The notes under the pieces are model-generated. The model worked only from the letters and a program-made list of their open reading frames with translations, was not told where the DNA came from and ran no database searches. The translations under genes and the position numbers were made by a program. A DNA stretch of 64,000 nt from Paguma larvata (lineage: Eukaryota > Chordata > Mammalia > Carnivora > Viverridae), in contig CM057825.1 of the NCBI GenBank assembly GCA_030068075.1, forward strand, positions 119,426,322 to 119,490,321. The letters are read 5' to 3'. Positions 30,161 to 40,062 of this stretch are shown piece after piece (positions within the stretch are counted from its first letter, which is position 1; each line of letters starts with the position of its first letter).

Positions 30161-31829
30161 TGGTTTTGTTAGTTTCTGAAGCCGCATAGCAGCCCCGCGT
30201 CTCCTAGCTGGCACTTCTCTTCTTGGGATGACGAACGCAGAGGCACACCTCGAGTACCCCTGAGGGAGGCGCCTGATGGCCAGACACAAAGGCACCGACG
30301 GCCCGGTGTTTGCAGCAGTGACGGCAGCGACAGCACGAATAGTAAGCGTTGCCATTTGGCGGCAGTGGGCTGAGCTGTCTGTGTGCATTCCGGGCCCTCC
30401 AGATTCAGCCTCTGGGGAGTGCAAATCCTTAGCCACCTCACGTGCATTCATGTGGGTGGCCGTCTGTGAATTCCTGGTGGGGACTGAGAGTCCTGGGGCA
30501 GAATAGTTTGTCCTCAGATGACGACGTTGTCTCTGTAGGCACCAGTTCAGCCAGTTGGATGGTCTCCAGATGATTCTCTGGGGATCCAGAGCAGCGAGGG
30601 AGGGCACACCTACAACACAGGACCCCTGTCCCTCCCGGGGGCCGGATCCCCTGCCAGCAGGACGCTCCATCCGCTTGTGGTGCGTGGAGATGGCGGCCGC
30701 GGAGCCGGCGGCCTGGCCCCTCTGGCTTCTGCCTTTGCAGGAGCAGAGCGCTAATGATGGACCGCGGCCCCCGGCCACTGCTCGCAGGAGAAGTCCACCA
30801 GGCTGGACTCGGACGGCAGCTGAGCAGACTGTGTGCTGACTGCGTCACGCAGAGTACCCCCTTTGCATCCCCAATTAGAGTTCCCCTCGGTCTTCCAGCG
30901 ACCCCGACCTTCCCCGGGACCCCCGGTTAACCGCGGCTCGTTCTGAAGCACACACATTCTTCGTCCCGCAAGTGCTCAGAGGCCTCTGGCCGAGGGTTGA
31001 TGGCGAACCCCGAAGGAAAAAAACGGACCTCCGTAACTCAAGGGCCCTCGTCGGCACAGATACAGGCCTTCCCGCCGAAGGATTAGAACTCCTCTTGGAT
31101 CGTCCCTTCCTCGCGGGGCCCTTGCGCTCTACCCCGTAAGCCCTGAACGGAATGCTGGCTCCCAGGTGCCACTCCTGCCTGCGCAAGTCTCCAGTGTGGC
31201 CGTGCCGATTCACGCGTCAGAGGAATGAGGGAGAATCCGGAGTGCGGCGCCTCCCGCTTAGCAAGCAGGGCGCCGTCGCGGGTGAGAGACCGCTCCGCAA
31301 CAGTCCTCTTCCTTCGCCCGTGGAGGTGGGGCCGGAAGTCCCGGACTGCGGAAGCTCGGGGAGGCCGGGGCCCCAGGTGACTGTGCCTGGGGCCCGGGGC
31401 TGCGGGTCCTGGTCCAGGGAGCCAGGGAAGGGCCAGGGGTTCTTGGAACGGCTGTACCTTGGAGGAGCCAACAGGGAAGCGCCAAGTGGGCATGGTCGGG
31501 GTGGGTGGGGGTGGAGAAGATTCTGCAATTCAGACCCTACAGGGCTTTTCCGTGTTTGCCCGGCAGCATGACACAGAGTGGGCCGGGGCAGCCCCAACGC
31601 CGGAGACTGCTCTCTGGTGTGAGGTATGGCTGTGCCGCATGCTGACTGGGGACCGTCCCTAGTCTGCATTGAGCCATTGGTGACTTCTTCCAGGTTTATG
31701 TGAAATTTCGGAAAATCGAGGGTGGGGACAGAAAAACGAGGCACCCACACTTCCAGCATCTCTGCCCGGGGACTTGGGTAGTTTTCATCAGCCACCTGGC
31801 CCCTCTGGGCAGGCATTTGAGGTTTTTAA

Positions 31830-32340
31830 CCAGATTCTGAAGCCTGCTCAGCCTTACTTACCCATCTATTTAACAGATACTGTTGGACACGTACCACACA
31901 CCGTTCTAGGCCCAGACCGTGCAGGAGGGAGCAGAGCAAAGGCCCCAGACCTCCTGGAGCTTCTCGTGTAGTGGGCAGAGAGAGGGCAGCCCGGGAGGTT
32001 GCGTCTAGCGCGCTAGAGTGTGAGATCGTGCTCTCGGAAAGCTGCCGGAGGAAGGCCGAGAAGTGCTAAGAGGCCTGAGTGGGACGCGGTTCTCCTTCCA
32101 GCGGCCAGGGCATGACTCACTGGGAAGACGAGCCTCGATATGGAGGAAGTGAGGACTGAGTCATGCAGATTTCTGCAGGAAGAGCGCATTGGCCAGAAAG
32201 AACAGCCGGTACAAAGGCCCCGAGGCAGGAGTGCGCCGGTGTGTCAGAGGAGCAGCGAGCAGCAGCGTGGCGAGGCAGAGAGCAGTGGCGCGAGGTCAGG
32301 GAGGGGACGAGGGTCGAGGCACGCGGCCCCCTTTGAGCCG
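31830..32340 (+). repeat. L2-type repeat, long fragment
   Basis: 'acagatactgttggacacgt', GTTCTAGGCCCAGACCGTGC, 'ctcctggagcttctcgtgtag', GCAGGAAGAGCGCATTGGCC and AAGGCCCCGAGGCAGGAGTG follow in order, spaced as in the old repeat whose core is 'gcaaaggccctgaggcaggag'. Confidence 0.65.
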
Positions 32341-32999
32341 TTGGGAGACTCCGGAATTCACATCAGGGGAAATGGGAGCCTCGTTTCCTTCGTGGCCCCA
32401 GAGTCGTAGCCCAGCTCCTGCGGTAAACATCAGTCGTCTTGAAATCATGAATCATCACGAGGGAACTGAGCCCTGGTCTCGAACGAGTCCGGGAAACTCA
32501 GCCTCGGTCAGCGCCAGGGTCCTCCGTCCGGGACACCTGGTTTGCTCGGGGTGCTCTGTCTGATGGGGGGCGGCGGGGGCGGCACACGGGGGAGAGCAGG
32601 GGCCGCTCCATTCACTTCCTTCTCTGCTGCTCCAGCGGTTCAGTGATGACGGGCCAGGAGGGGAGTGACGTGAGTCACCCGTTGCCCTCCTGAGGACCGT
32701 CACAGAGAGGAGTGACTGTAACTCTAATCCCAGGGGATGGCTAGTGGGTTTCCCCGGTGCGTGGGGTTCCTGGCCACCCTGAGCTTGCCTGCCGACCGCT
32801 GGCTGTGGGGTTCCTGGCCTTACCCCTAGGGGCTCCCCCTGGGAGCCTCCAGCTTTATGGACACAAAGGAGGGAAAAACCGCTGCAAGGCTTACGTGTTC
32901 ACACGACAGCACCCCGGGGGCCGCTCCCGCGATGGGCCGTTCCCCAATTAGAGCAGCGCCCGTCGGCTGAGCACTTGGTGTGTGCCAGGCTGGCTGCCT

Positions 33000-33330
33000 C
33001 GCTCGCTCACCTCTCTTCTCCCTCCCCCGCGCCTTTCTGGAGCACCCCCACCTTCCGGGCGGACGCCGCGCCGGCCTCGGGGCGTACAGGACCGACAAGG
33101 CAGACGAGGCCTGCCGTCCTGACATTCCGGTAGGGGAACCAGTCCACGAGTGTGCAGCGCAGACTGCGGGTTTGCGTCTGGCGACAGGCGGAAGCCAGCT
33201 CCGGGGGGGGGACGGCGAGGAAAGGCCTCCCGGAGCAGAAGGCCTGGGGCGGAGGGCCGAAGGGCGAAGAGCTGAGCGGGCAGTCCTGTGGGGGGTGGCG
33301 AGGGGCGAGGCTGGGAAATGGCGGGTCAGG
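33000..33330 (+). repeat. L2-type repeat fragment
   Basis: 'tgtgtgccaggctgg' is followed by 'gcgtacaggaccgacaagg', GCCTGCCGTCCTGACATTCC and 'gaggaaaggcctcccggagc', the same series as at 31830-32340. Confidence 0.5.
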
Positions 33331-33469
33331 GACCTTGGTGGGGATGGGCCGGCTGGCTGGCATCAGAAGAGACGCCGCTGTCTCAAACCACCGGGTTGGC
33401 GGACGGCGGGGCAGGGGCGGGGGGGTGTCTCTTGTTTATCTCACTTGAGGCTCCTGGTGACCTGGAGAG

Positions 33470-33560
33470 GTGGTTTCATCGTCCCGGTCTCCACGTGGAC
33501 AAGCCGGCGCTCCCAGACGTTAGGTGACCATTCTTTTGTCCCCCAGCTTGAGGGGATGGT
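33470..33560 (-). repeat. MIR fragment, antisense
   Basis: TTTCATCGTCCCGGTCTCCA, GTGGACAAGCCGGCGCTCC and 'cgttaggtgacc' fit the antisense MIR core ('atccccattttacagatgaggaaactgaggc...ttaagtgac'). Confidence 0.5.
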
Positions 33561-35692
33561 GGGCATCCCGCCCCAGCTCCCCACACTGTTCCCGTTTCGT
33601 GCTCTTCTGTCCCCGTCTGCCCCGATAGTCGCTTCCAGTTTAGCCTGAGACGTGGGCTTCTAGACCGAACGTTTCGGGTCACTGGGAGTCCCCAGTGATC
33701 TCTTCTGACAGAATAGGGTTTAGTAAGATAGTCCTTCTCAAGAAATGCCAGACAAGGGCTTCGCGTGTCACTTAATGGAAGAGTGTGTTTTATTTTTCGT
33801 AAGCGTCAAACCTGTCTCTTCCGTCGTGTCTTGCAATTCATTTACTCCACAGCATTCGATAGCTCTTGATTGAACGGCAGGCACAGCATGGAAGGGACAG
33901 ACGAGGCAACACGAGGCGTTGAGGGGACATAAACGGGGGCCTGGGTGGAGGCGACCGGTCTCCTGCCAGCCTCGCAGCACCCCAGAGATTGTCTTCCAGG
34001 CAGTCCCGGCACCTCTCGATGTCACCTGCTGCTTCTCTCACTGTCACGGTGCCGGCTCGTGTGCAGGGCGAGTCCTCCGAGCTTGGAGAGCGTCCGAGGT
34101 CCCAGTCAATGGGCACGTCTTTGGTTTTTGCCTCTGAGCTGCAACGTTCCCCGACAACTGGCCAGTTCCTGGAGAAGAACGCCACCCTGCCCCGTGCCGT
34201 CGGGCAGCGTTGCCTGGCTGCCTCACTGACGTGGTTGCAGTGGTGCGTCCTGGACGTGCGTTTGGGCTTCGCTTCAGCAGCCCCGTGTTACTCAGGGTTT
34301 CGCACATAGCCCGTGCGCGCCTCCGGCTCCCGGGGGTGTACCATCCCTGCCGTTTGCTGATACCCGCATTCTGGAACGAGAGGAGGCTCGCTTCCCTTCA
34401 CAGCCGCTCGCAGGGCCACGTGCTGTTGGTTATGGTTGGTGCAGGCCTGGGTCTCCGTGACCCCCTGTGACGTGTGGAGCTCGGTGTATACGAGACAGAA
34501 TGGGGAATACTTCCACGTCCTGGTTGGTCATGATGATGGGCAGGTCGGAAGGCCACCCGGTGAGTGCTGTGTCACCTGCCCCCTTGCTTAGGTGGAAAAC
34601 CGTTCTCATTCTCAAATCCCTCAGCGGAGCTGTTTGAACAAAAGGATTCTGGTTGCTTCCTCAGGAGGTGACTGGGCTAGGCCTGCGAGAGCCTGGAAGG
34701 TGAGCTCTCTTAGATCATTGTGACAGCTTCTCTAGAGTCGGATACCAGAACCATGTCATCTGTCCTTGTTGTTATCTGTCCCCTCTAGCCACTTGTCTCC
34801 TCCTCCTTCCTTTCCGTCTCAGCCAAGGTTCTTCTCAGAGTGACCTGCCTGCTGTCCCCGAGCTTCTTTTCTTGGCCACTACCTTCTCCCCTTGCCACCG
34901 AGCCACTGAATTGGTACAAAGAAACCCACTTAGCACGTTGTACCAGGTACAGAGGCAGGGGCGCCCTGACGTCTCTGCCCAGGGCGAGAGCATCACAACC
35001 TCCATCGTGAACAGGTGGCTGGAGAGGCTGCCCAGCCGGCCCTGCACCACCCCCTGACTTCCTGTGTGTCCGCTGCTCTCTGGGGAGCTGGCCAAGAGCA
35101 TCGTGTCCCTGGGCACCGCTGTGGTCACCAGGTGCACCAGCTCCGTGACCCTGGCCTTGAAAGAAAGAAAGGCTGAATGGCCAGAGCTCTGAGCTGGTCT
35201 TCCTGCCATTCTCCTCCCAAGTGTTCTCGTGAACTCCTCTTAGCGTTCAAGACTCGGATCCGGCATTTCCTCCTCCGCGAAGCCCTCCTGAGCTTCCCCT
35301 CCCCCTGCCCCCCCGCCCGGCACAGCTCCCCACTGCTTCCTTCCCGCCCCCAGTGTCCTCGGGCACTTCCAGCAGAACCCGCCCGCTCCTGGCTGCGCTG
35401 CGCGCTCTGGAAAGGCAGACTCAGGGCCGCCTCGCTCTTGCTGCTAAGTGCAGCTCACCGAGCGAGGTCCATCCCCTGCTGACTGCAGCGAATCCAGCTT
35501 CCCGAGTTGTCCGCCGTGCCCCTAGCCTGTACTTAGGGCATTAGGGCGATCTGGTCTTATTGAAAATTCTTTAGGTAAAAATTTTTTAACTTGAGGGATA
35601 ACTTAAAGTGCAGTAACCTTAGGCGTATCAATGGCTTTGTGCTTAGGATTACATTTGTGTGTAACTTAGGTCAAGACAGAAGACGTTTCTGA

Positions 35693-35905
35693 GGGGCACT
35701 GGGGGGCTCAGGCAGTTGAGCATCTGACTCTAGGTTTCGGCTCAGGTCATGATCTCACAGCGCGTGGGTTGAGGCCACGAGCTGGGCTCTGCACTGACAG
35801 CGTGGAGCCTGCTCGGGATTCTCTCTCTCTCCTTCTCTGTGCCCCTCCCAGCTTGCTCACTCTCTCTTTCTCTCTCACAGTAAATAAACTTAAAAAAAAA
35901 AAAAA
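35693..35905 (+). mobile_element. CAN SINE, sense, diverged
   Basis: GGGGCACTGGGGGGCTCAGG, 'ggctcaggtcatgatctcac', CTCTGTGCCCCTCCCAGCTT and a poly(A) tail. It has an insertion in the head ('ctctaggtttcgg'). The flanks contain a possible duplication of GACGTTTCTG with mismatches. Confidence 0.92.
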
Positions 35906-36029
35906 AACGACATTTTTGGCCTCCAGAGACATTTCTGATAGCTCTTTCTTAGTCTGTAACCCCGTCTTCCACCTTTCCCTCAGCGGCTGACTTCTAAAGG
36001 TGCCTTTATAAAGTGTTTCCTTTTTTTTT

Positions 36030-36200
36030 TTTTTGTGGTAAAATACATATAAAAATGATGGATTAACTCTTTTTAGGTATATATAGTTCACGGGCATTAA
36101 ATATCTATCTTTGAGGGTATTCTTTACATTTAAATGGCCTCGGTCATACTTTCTTGGGGTACAACGACTGGGCGACATAGACACACCTAGAGCAGAAAGT
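36030..36200 (-). mobile_element. Old LINE 3' fragment, antisense
   Basis: GTGGTAAAATACATATAAAA, 'gattaactctttttaggtat' and ATAGTTCACGGGCATTAAAT resemble the antisense 'ttgtggtaaaatacacataac...ttcagtggcattaag' segment of old L1 3' regions. Confidence 0.55.
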
Positions 36201-36617
36201 AAAAGCTCCCCCAGCCTCGCCGTCTTGGCGGCCATTTGCAGCGTGTGTGTAGCCTTGCCGTGTGGACCGTTGCGCACACACCTGTCCACGCGGTGGACAT
36301 GCTTTCGGTGACCGTTTTGTTTTTTAGTCGTAAGCAGACTCCTCGATGGGTTACTCGACGGCAGCTGGCTTTCTCGCGTGCAGTCCGCCTGCACCCGCTC
36401 TTCCGAAGGGGGCGCCCAGGCCTCACGGAGGACGCCCTTTGACGTCTGGGCCATCGGCGGCGCTGCTGCTCCTTCCTTTGCCGCCTGGGCCGCAGGGGTT
36501 CGCACCCTCCTTCCTGCCCCCTGCTCCGCACCCCTCCCTCTGGCTGCGCCGAGCCTGCCCTCACTTCGGGCAGCCCCGAAAGGCCTCAGTTACCGCTGAC
36601 CCCTGGAGGGTCACCTT

Positions 36618-36845
36618 CTCCAGTATTTACCTTTCGTTTTTATTTTTTACGTTTATTTATTTATTTTTGAGAGAGAAAGCGCAAGAGGAGGCGGGCAGAG
36701 AGAGAGAAAGAATCCCAAGCAGGCTCTGCGCTGTCAGCACAGGGCTCAAACTCACGGAGATGCGAGGTGGCGACGTGAGCTGAAAGCGGGAGTCAGATGC
36801 TTCCCCCGACTGAGCCACCCAGGCGCCCCTCCAGTGTTTACCTTT
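36618..36845 (-). mobile_element. CAN SINE, antisense, with 17-bp target duplication
   Basis: The element (36635-36828) is flanked by CTCCAGTATTTACCTTT (36618-36634) and CTCCAGTGTTTACCTTT (36829-36845), one mismatch in 17. The body is slightly shortened. Confidence 0.95.
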
Positions 36846-37749
36846 TAAGCAAGGACAGCGGCCTCAGGTTGGAGGGGCGAAGGCCAGAGGAAGGTGGTGT
36901 TGACCTGCAGGCAGAAGCAGACACTGTAGGGAGCACTTCGCCCTCGAGCCACCCCTGCAATCACATTGCTGGCCTCGAGCTGGCCCTGACCCCGGGAGCC
37001 GGCCTACATGGCCGGCCACAGAGCCCGGGGCCCTCCCGCTGCACCCCCCGGTTGGGTAACTGGCAGAATCTCTTCCGGCAGCAAGGAGGGCCCCGTATCT
37101 CCACGCTCCTCTTGCAGCTCAGGCTCTGGGTCCCTGGGAGACGCGCCCTCGGCGAAACCCGAGCTGGCAGCATTCGGGAAACAGACGTGATGTGCAGAGT
37201 GCTTTTCTCTGGGGCACGCGCGGCGAGCTGGCTTTAGGGAAGACGGGCCCCGAAGCCTTCTGAGTTTTGACTCCAAAGTGAGCCTTTCCACTTCCCGCGG
37301 TTCGCTTCGCCGCGCTTGCTCTCGCACGGTGCTGCTCTCCTGAGGCTGCGAGGCCTCTATTTTCTTCTGGCCCTTGCTTTTCTTCTTTGCTGTTCTCTCG
37401 CTTTGGGGACAGTCTGGTCCAGGCGGCCCACTGAGACCCTGCCCTGCTGCGGGCACCTGGCTTAGTGTCGAGAGCACAGCAGGAGAGGGGTGAGGTGGCC
37501 AGGCCTTCTCGCCGGGGGTTTCCATCTGGAGCATCTGGGATTGCCCACTGTCACACGGAGGTTCCTGGGAGGCTGGCAGCCGGGAGGCTCTGGGCAGGGG
37601 CAGCGGGAACGATCGTGAGTCTCTGTCCACGATTCCCAGCCACGCCGTGTCTGCTTCTCCATGTTAACTGCGGGGGTTTCGATGCTGTTAGTATTAAGAA
37701 AAACAGGCTTTTAAAGAGAAAAGAAAATAGAAAAGGGAAAATAAGTCCT

Positions 37750-38180
37750 TAATTCTAACATCTAAATGATCCTCAATGAATTTATTTTTTAAAAGTTAAT
37801 ATGAGTATAGGATTAGAAATTTCAAACCGCGATGGAAAGGTATAGAAATGAAAAAACTGTATGTGGACCACCTGCGCTCTTTCCCCCCCAAAGACGAAAC
37901 CCTAAGATATTCTCAGGCAGCTTTCTAGGAAAAGCCGTCGGCATCACACGTAGCCTTTGCAGACCTCTACCCGACAGGGACCCTGCTGAGTTCCCTGCTC
38001 TCGCCCCGTCGTCCTGATGCGGGCTCGCGTCAGCGTACACGGGGACAAAAGACCTCAGTCTTCTTATCATTTACGTGGATTCCCATTCTGTGGACAGATC
38101 GTAATGACCTGGCCACTCCCCCCTTGATGGACATTCCGGTTATTTCCAGCTGTGTACCGGCTAGGTTGCATTTTAAAAGT
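37750..38180 (-). mobile_element. Old LINE 3' region, antisense
   Basis: AAATTTCAAACCGCGATGGA, 'aggtatagaaatgaaaaaac' and later CTTGATGGACATTCCGGTTA with TTTCCAGCTGTG fit the antisense 3' region of an old L1 ('ggacatttaggttgtttccagctttt'). Confidence 0.45.
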
Positions 38181-38280
38181 TTGAAATTTCCCCAGTAAGC
38201 ATGCCTTCCCAACACCCGATCATTGAGAAAAGCAGATCCCTTTGGAAAGTTTGAAATTTTATTTTCACAGTTGACTTTTT

Positions 38281-38320
38281 TCTTTTCTTTCTTTCTTTTT
38301 GTTTGTTTGTTTGTTTGTTT
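38281..38320. repeat. (CTTT)n/(GTTT)n tetranucleotide run
   Basis: CTTT-type units pass into five GTTT units. Confidence 0.9.
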
Positions 38321-39399
38321 GAAGGGGCCAGGGAAGGGAAGGTGACTCCCATATGTTGGATGCATACTTAAGGAACTTTGCGTCGGGTTTCTGTCTAGTT
38401 CTAGAAGGCTACAGTTACTTGCCCCGTGTTTTAGACAAGGACTCTGACACTCAGAATGGACCCGCAGCTCGTGGTAGGCTTCCGCTGGGGATCGCCGGCT
38501 CCCACCAGCCCCGGGCCCTGCACGCCGTTTCTCTTGCCTCGTTCTTCCAGTGCTGTGCAGCCAAGTTCATGCAGAGCTCAGGGAGAGGTTTCTCCATCCA
38601 TCCATGTGAATTTTTGCTTGCGCCTTCTAACTGAGTGGTGTTCTGCTCTGCATCGAGTCTCGGGTTTCTGATTCAAAAGCTTTGATTGCGTACGGCCTAC
38701 TCCAAGATTCACTGGGAGTACGTCGTGGTTGGAGGAAGCAGGCACTTCATCTCGGGACCCTGTTTCCCTGGGTTCGAGTCCTTCCACGGAAGACAAGGGG
38801 GTGTTGAGAGCTGTGTTCGGCCACACGGCATCCTCAGTGGGGTCCGACGCGTGCCGTCAGGCGGGGCGCGCTCGGAGCGCCCCCGTGTCTGGGCTCTTGG
38901 CCGTCGTCGGCGTCTGTAATGCGCTCTCTGGGTTTCCTGGATGGTAGAATCGTGTCTCCGTTTATCTGTTATTTTCATGGATGAATAATCCAAAGTGAGC
39001 AAATAAAAATGAATGTTTGGATTTAGATGCTAATTCAGCTTTCAGTTAGGTTTCGTTTTGAGTGTGATTGAAATTACTCTGTGTTCTTGAGCACATTCCA
39101 CTGACGCTTGGCAAGGCACGGCGGGCCCTCAGAGTCCGGCGGGCGGTTGTTTGCGGTGAATTCAGAAGATGGACAAACCGTATCAAGATAATGGGAGAGT
39201 TTTCCTTAAAACTTCTTCCTTTTTCAAAGACAAAATGATGTCTGGACGTCGTCCAGACCCTGAAAAGAGAAAAGCTCTTCATTCAGAATCCTGCCCCAAA
39301 CAAAACACTTTTCTTTTGTCTTGGTTCCTTTCTAGACCTGGGCCGTCTGCGTGTAACTACTTTCTAAGGGGTCCTGAGTATAGAACAGAGTTGGAGGCC

Positions 39400-39545
39400 C
39401 TGTCGAGGCACCGTGATCTCAGGAGGGGATTGGGCAAGCTTCCGTTCGAAACCTGACTCTCGGCTCAGGGACTGTGTGACGTCGGGCGAGTCACTTAGCC
39501 CTCTTCAGAGCCTCTCTTTTTCTCTTCTATAAAATGGGAGGGGCG
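39400..39545 (+). repeat. MIR
   Basis: CTCAGGGACTGTGTGACGTC, GGGCGAGTCACTTAGCCCTC, TTCAGAGCCTCTCTTTTTCT and CTATAAAATGGGAGG are a clear sense MIR core. It lies about 290 bp before exon 11. Confidence 0.8.
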
Positions 39546-39830
39546 TCCCCGTGGCTCATGTCTGTTTCTCAGACAAACGAGTGACCTTTGAGAAACACAG
39601 AGCCAGTGCCAGTAGAGTTTCCGACTTAGCACAGTGGGTAGTAACTGGTTCGCCGGGGCTGCTGTTTGGATTATTTAACAATGACGGCGTTAGTAATAGT
39701 TGTGATGACAAAGTGGGAGGTGGACTTTCTTGCTTCGGGACTGAATTTCCTGGGGCAGCAGCTCTCGGGCGGCTGGACGACAGCGTCCGGCGAGACCCCG
39801 AGGTTCATATCCGTCTCTTGCCTTCCCTAG

Positions 39831-40062
39831 GCCAAGCCCAGCGTTCGGTGCTTCATTAAACCCACCGAGACGCTGGAGCGGTCCCTTGAGATGAACAAGC
39901 ACAAGGGCAAGAGGCGGGCGCAGAAGAGACCCAACTACAAAAACGTCGGGGAGGAAGAAGACGAGGAGAAGGGGCCCGCCGAGGACGCCCAGGAAGACGC
40001 TGAGAAGGCGAAAGGTACTGAGGGTGGTTCGAAAGGCACCAAGACGAGTGGGGACAGTGAAG
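39831..40062 (+). CDS. CLEC16A: CLEC16A exon 11 (charged disordered segment, two in-frame donors)
   Basis: This 232-nt exon is flanked by TTGCCTTCCCTAG and donor gtgagt. It starts on a codon boundary and ends with G of Glu. The translation is AKPSVRCFIKPTETLERSLE, MNKHKGKRRAQKRPNYKNVG, EEEDEEKGPAEDAQEDAEKA, then KGTEGGSKGTKTSGDSE. A basic cluster (KHKGKRRAQKR) is followed by a long acidic run, giving low complexity and predicted disorder. Published work places an internal disordered, lysine-rich region of CLEC16A in RNF41/USP8 complex stability. A second donor, AAAG|gtactg, at 40014|40015 would remove 48 nt (16 codons, GTEGGSKGTKTSGDSE) and keep phase and the following Glu codon. Confidence 0.97.
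40015..40062 (+). other. CLEC16A: Alternative 48-nt exon tail between two donors
   Basis: The proximal donor AAAG|gtactg and the distal donor GAAG|gtgagt both leave a single G at the exon end, so both splice to AGATAGAG of exon 12 as Glu-Ile-Glu. The distal site is closer to consensus. I recall a human CLEC16A isoform lacking the corresponding GTEGGSKG-type stretch. Use in this species is inference. Confidence 0.6.

Larger units (their letters stand above)
26288..39830 (+). other. CLEC16A: Intron 10 (13.5 kb)
   Basis: This is the longest intron in the window. It holds mainly old debris: L2-like pieces (27525-27720, 31830-32340, 33000-33330, 33840-33930), MIR pieces (29930-30160, 33470-33560, 39400-39545) and old LINE pieces (36030-36200, 37750-38180). 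Two SINEs (35693-35905, 36635-36828) and a (GTTT)n run are also present. I see no named element in 26700-27500, 28010-29500, 30170-31820, 34030-35680 or 38330-39380. The stretch 34870-35170 looks unusually coding-like but I could not identify it. Confidence 0.65.

Noticed and set aside
34835..35209. Coding-like block in intron 10 (possible retrocopy)
   Set aside because: Both strands give short protein-like stretches, including a KARVTELVHLVTTAVP-type segment. I briefly compared it with perilipins but could not make a convincing match, so no call is made.
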